Source: Panopea generosa (Eukaryota > Mollusca > Bivalvia > Adapedonta > Hiatellidae). Taken from it: a stretch of 64,000 bases of DNA. The stretch lies in the NCBI GenBank assembly GCA_029582155.1, contig CM055897.1:3207001-3271000 (forward strand). Reading direction: 5' to 3'. Both the position numbers and the translations under genes were made by a program. This document shows, one piece after another, positions 61,746-64,000 of the stretch. Positions within the stretch are counted from its first letter, which is position 1. The number at the start of each line of letters is the position of its first letter. The notes under the pieces were generated by a model. That model did no database searches and had not been told where the DNA came from. It worked only from the letters and a program-made list of their open reading frames with translations.

Positions 61746-61859
61746 TATGACCGTACAACTGTGAAAAGACAGGCATTTCCGGGTACAAATGTCGATGGTG
61801 GATGTCAGCTTTCGTCTATACCCCAGTCCAATCCATGCGATCCAGAATCAACTGTTCAG
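61746..61859 (+). other. Candidate coding exon, 38 codons, phase 0-0
   Basis: Flanked by TTTTGCAG and GTAATT, and open in the phase delivered by the donor at 60580. It encodes YDRTTVKRQAFPGTNVDGGC, then a Ser/Pro-rich stretch. It is probably a 3' exon of the Mutator/YqaJ gene or of a host gene that has absorbed it. GTNV recurs in the next exon. No domain recognised. Confidence 0.45.
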
Positions 61860-62589
61860 GTAATTGCTGTTGATATATATTACTTTTCAGTTAAAGGTTA
61901 ACTATTTCAATTCAAATAGTTCAATATTTACTGGGTACATTTAAATAAACACAACAAGTTATGCATGTGAAATCCCAGTGACAACAGCTCAGACACTGCG
62001 GGTTACCAGAATTCCGGAAATCAATGTCTGAAACAACAATAAAAAATTGTTTTTAAAATGTTGATGGTGAAACAAAATAAAAAAAAAATGATTGTGAAAC
62101 ACATTGTTTGACGTTTTTATTTTTGTTCTTTATTGAATGAAAATGGAGATTATTTAAAATTTGGGAATTATTACATCAACCAACTTTATTTTTGACAATA
62201 AATGTGTTTTTTAACTCATGGAGTTGTTGTCAATGTTATTTTGTTGTAAAAATTATATAAATAATAGACAATGTAATCATGTCACTAAAAGCATTATATT
62301 TCAGTAAGAGGGGTAACTTCTCATTCAGTAAACTTGATTGAACAAAACATGTATAAAATTAATATAAAATGCTGATGAAATGTTGCGTTTTTGAAGGAAC
62401 TACGGGTAAGTTTACATTGCTATGTTTATTGCAGTATAACATTAATACACGTATAATTTCTAAATCTATTTTTTTTATTACAATATTATGTTTGACATAA
62501 ATATTTTACATGTTTAAATATTTTGTTGATGGTGATATTACAATGTTCAAATAATACTGACATGGGTCTGAAAAGCACATGTTAACTAT

Positions 62590-62640
62590 TTAATGATAGC
62601 CAGGCGTGCTACCAACTGAACTAACCAAGGCTGGTTAGTA
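62590..62640 (-). repeat. tRNA-like SINE head fragment
   Basis: On the minus strand: TTGGTTAGTTCAGTTGGTAG, then CACGCCTGGC, a clear tRNA 5'-half (A box). Confidence 0.5.
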
Positions 62641-62748
62641 AAAGAAATTAATGTGGTCATGAATTACTTTTAATATATCCTCATTGGGTACTGTATATAT
62701 TGATACAAACTTGTATTATAAATGTGTATTTGTGTATATATATTTCAG

Positions 62749-62847
62749 TCTGATACTGTTTCTGGTACAAATGTTCACTCAAATGTGACTCAATCTGAGG
62801 AGACAGCATGGGCTCAGTCAAGCACTTGCACTGCAAGTACACATGTG
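62749..62847 (+). other. Candidate coding exon, 33 codons, phase 0-0
   Basis: Flanked by TATTTCAG and GTATGT and open in the same phase as the preceding candidate exon. It encodes SDTVSGTNVHSNVTQSEETA and then WAQSSTCTASTHV (Ser/Thr-rich). It shares a GTNV motif with the previous exon, which suggests exon duplication. No terminal exon was found before the window ends. Confidence 0.45.
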
Positions 62848-63612
62848 GTATGTTTTACCCAAAAAGGGTACAATTCTTAAAATAACAATTGTTTAACATA
62901 TGGCTTTCATGCTTCCATTACCTCATTTCATTACATCACCTTGTCATGTGAGGTCTTCCTATCATATAGTGTCCTTTCTTGTTGTTGTCTGTAAACGTTT
63001 TACAATTTAATTTCTACAGAACCACTCTGACAAATTTAGCACACTTTACAGGAATGTTTCTTTTATGTTTCTCTACTAGTTTGTTTTCATTATGACATCC
63101 AAAATGCTGCAAGTGTCAATAAAACTTTATGATTGGATGATTTTAAAAAGACTTTTCTGTGTAACCACTGATATAGAATTGAACCAATTGTTCCCTGAAT
63201 GGTTCTTTGATACATTTGTGTGTGTTTACTTCTGATCCCGAGTTATATATGGCACAGTGAAGTATGAATAACTATTAAAACAATTATCCACCAATCAGTA
63301 AAAACGAAACAGAACCAAATGTACAAATGATAATCGACTACTGAGTTTGGTCGACTTGGGATGGAAAGTTAATCAAGATTTAAGTAATTGCCTTTTTAAA
63401 TAATATATCATGTACATACTAAGAATTTTGTTAACACCACTCGTACATCATTTACAGGTTCTTAACAGGTCCAGTTACAATGTTTTTAATACGGCTGGGT
63501 TTTATCAACTTATATAAATATTTTTGTAAATCAGTTAAGAACTACACATTTGCATAATTAAATCAGAATTAAGATCAGACCTAAAGAAATACCTGTGTTT
63601 CCGCTAACATGC

Positions 63613-63655
<43 letters not shown>

Positions 63656-64000
63656 TTTATTTTATTTTACATTTTATTTAGAATGTTTTGTATTATTATA
63701 AAAGTACATCTCATGTATCAGATAATGTACATATCAACAAACACAAGGACGGTTATCAGAGGCATTTGTGGACAAATCACACTGGTTGAAGAACTTTTGA
63801 TTTGGGTTTGAAGTATAGATGGAAAACTCCGTCTCGAGAGATAACAGTTATCCTGAGTGACAGAGTTTTCCAACCAGACCTCAAACCGTTTTTCTTCTCT
63901 ACATCCATAACTGTGTGATTTTTAGCTCAACTTATCTGAGAATAAAGAGAGGTATTCTACTAACCCAGGGGTCAACGTCACACCTTGGTTAAAGTTTTGC
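62848..64000. other. Window end: no gene recognised
   Basis: AT-rich sequence with an (AT)n microsatellite at 63617-63652. A nearly palindromic patch at 63800-63890 (TTTGAAGTATAGATGGAAAACTC and its approximate complement GAGTTTTCCAACC...) may be part of a further MITE. Confidence 0.35.

Overview
The window looks like a repeat-dense, AT-rich metazoan nuclear contig, most likely from a lophotrochozoan and probably a bivalve mollusc. Genes are split by GT-AG introns of hundreds to thousands of bases. SINEs with tRNA-like heads and GCGTTAAAC-type tails are abundant, and there are Tc1/mariner, piggyBac-like and Mutator-like transposon remnants. The taxonomic call is inference. No prokaryotic features are present. 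A run of exactly 500 N (34012-34511) is a fixed-size assembly gap.

Layout. 1-4.2 kb is a 73-bp satellite split by a nested 1025-bp mariner element. 4.8-7.0 kb is a foldback-like element with arms of about 450 bp. 7-13 kb holds SINEs, short tandem repeats, a cluster of GTGATATCAC palindromes and two tandem 5S rRNA-derived units. 13.2-15.8 kb carries a duplicated 755-bp block ending in a MITE. 16.5-23.5 kb is a complete nine-exon gene for a short REXO1-like DEDDh 3'-5' RNA exonuclease, with SINEs and a MITE in its introns. 24-32 kb has a piggyBac-type MITE and 42-bp and 53-bp minisatellites but no gene that I can support.

32.9-52.0 kb contains two paralogous, same-strand genes for small single-pass membrane proteins. 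They share a PCPPP-containing ectodomain motif and a phase-2 intron just after the membrane segment. I do not recognise the family, and these are the best candidates for something undescribed. Between them lie a dead Tc1-like transposon, repeat family F2, and one copy of a 2-kb segment that recurs at 54.4-56.4 kb. The second gene has a Thr-rich mucin-like stalk, and its last intron holds a 1.3-kb 17-bp minisatellite.

57.2-62.9 kb is a Mutator-like transposase/YqaJ-nuclease domain gene. It is broken by four nonsense codons and three single-base frame changes, and is followed by two in-phase candidate exons. Apart from the two paralogues, the genes show no sign of a shared pathway. Much of the rest is transposon-derived or tandemly repeated sequence, and the longer stretches where I see nothing are listed as such.
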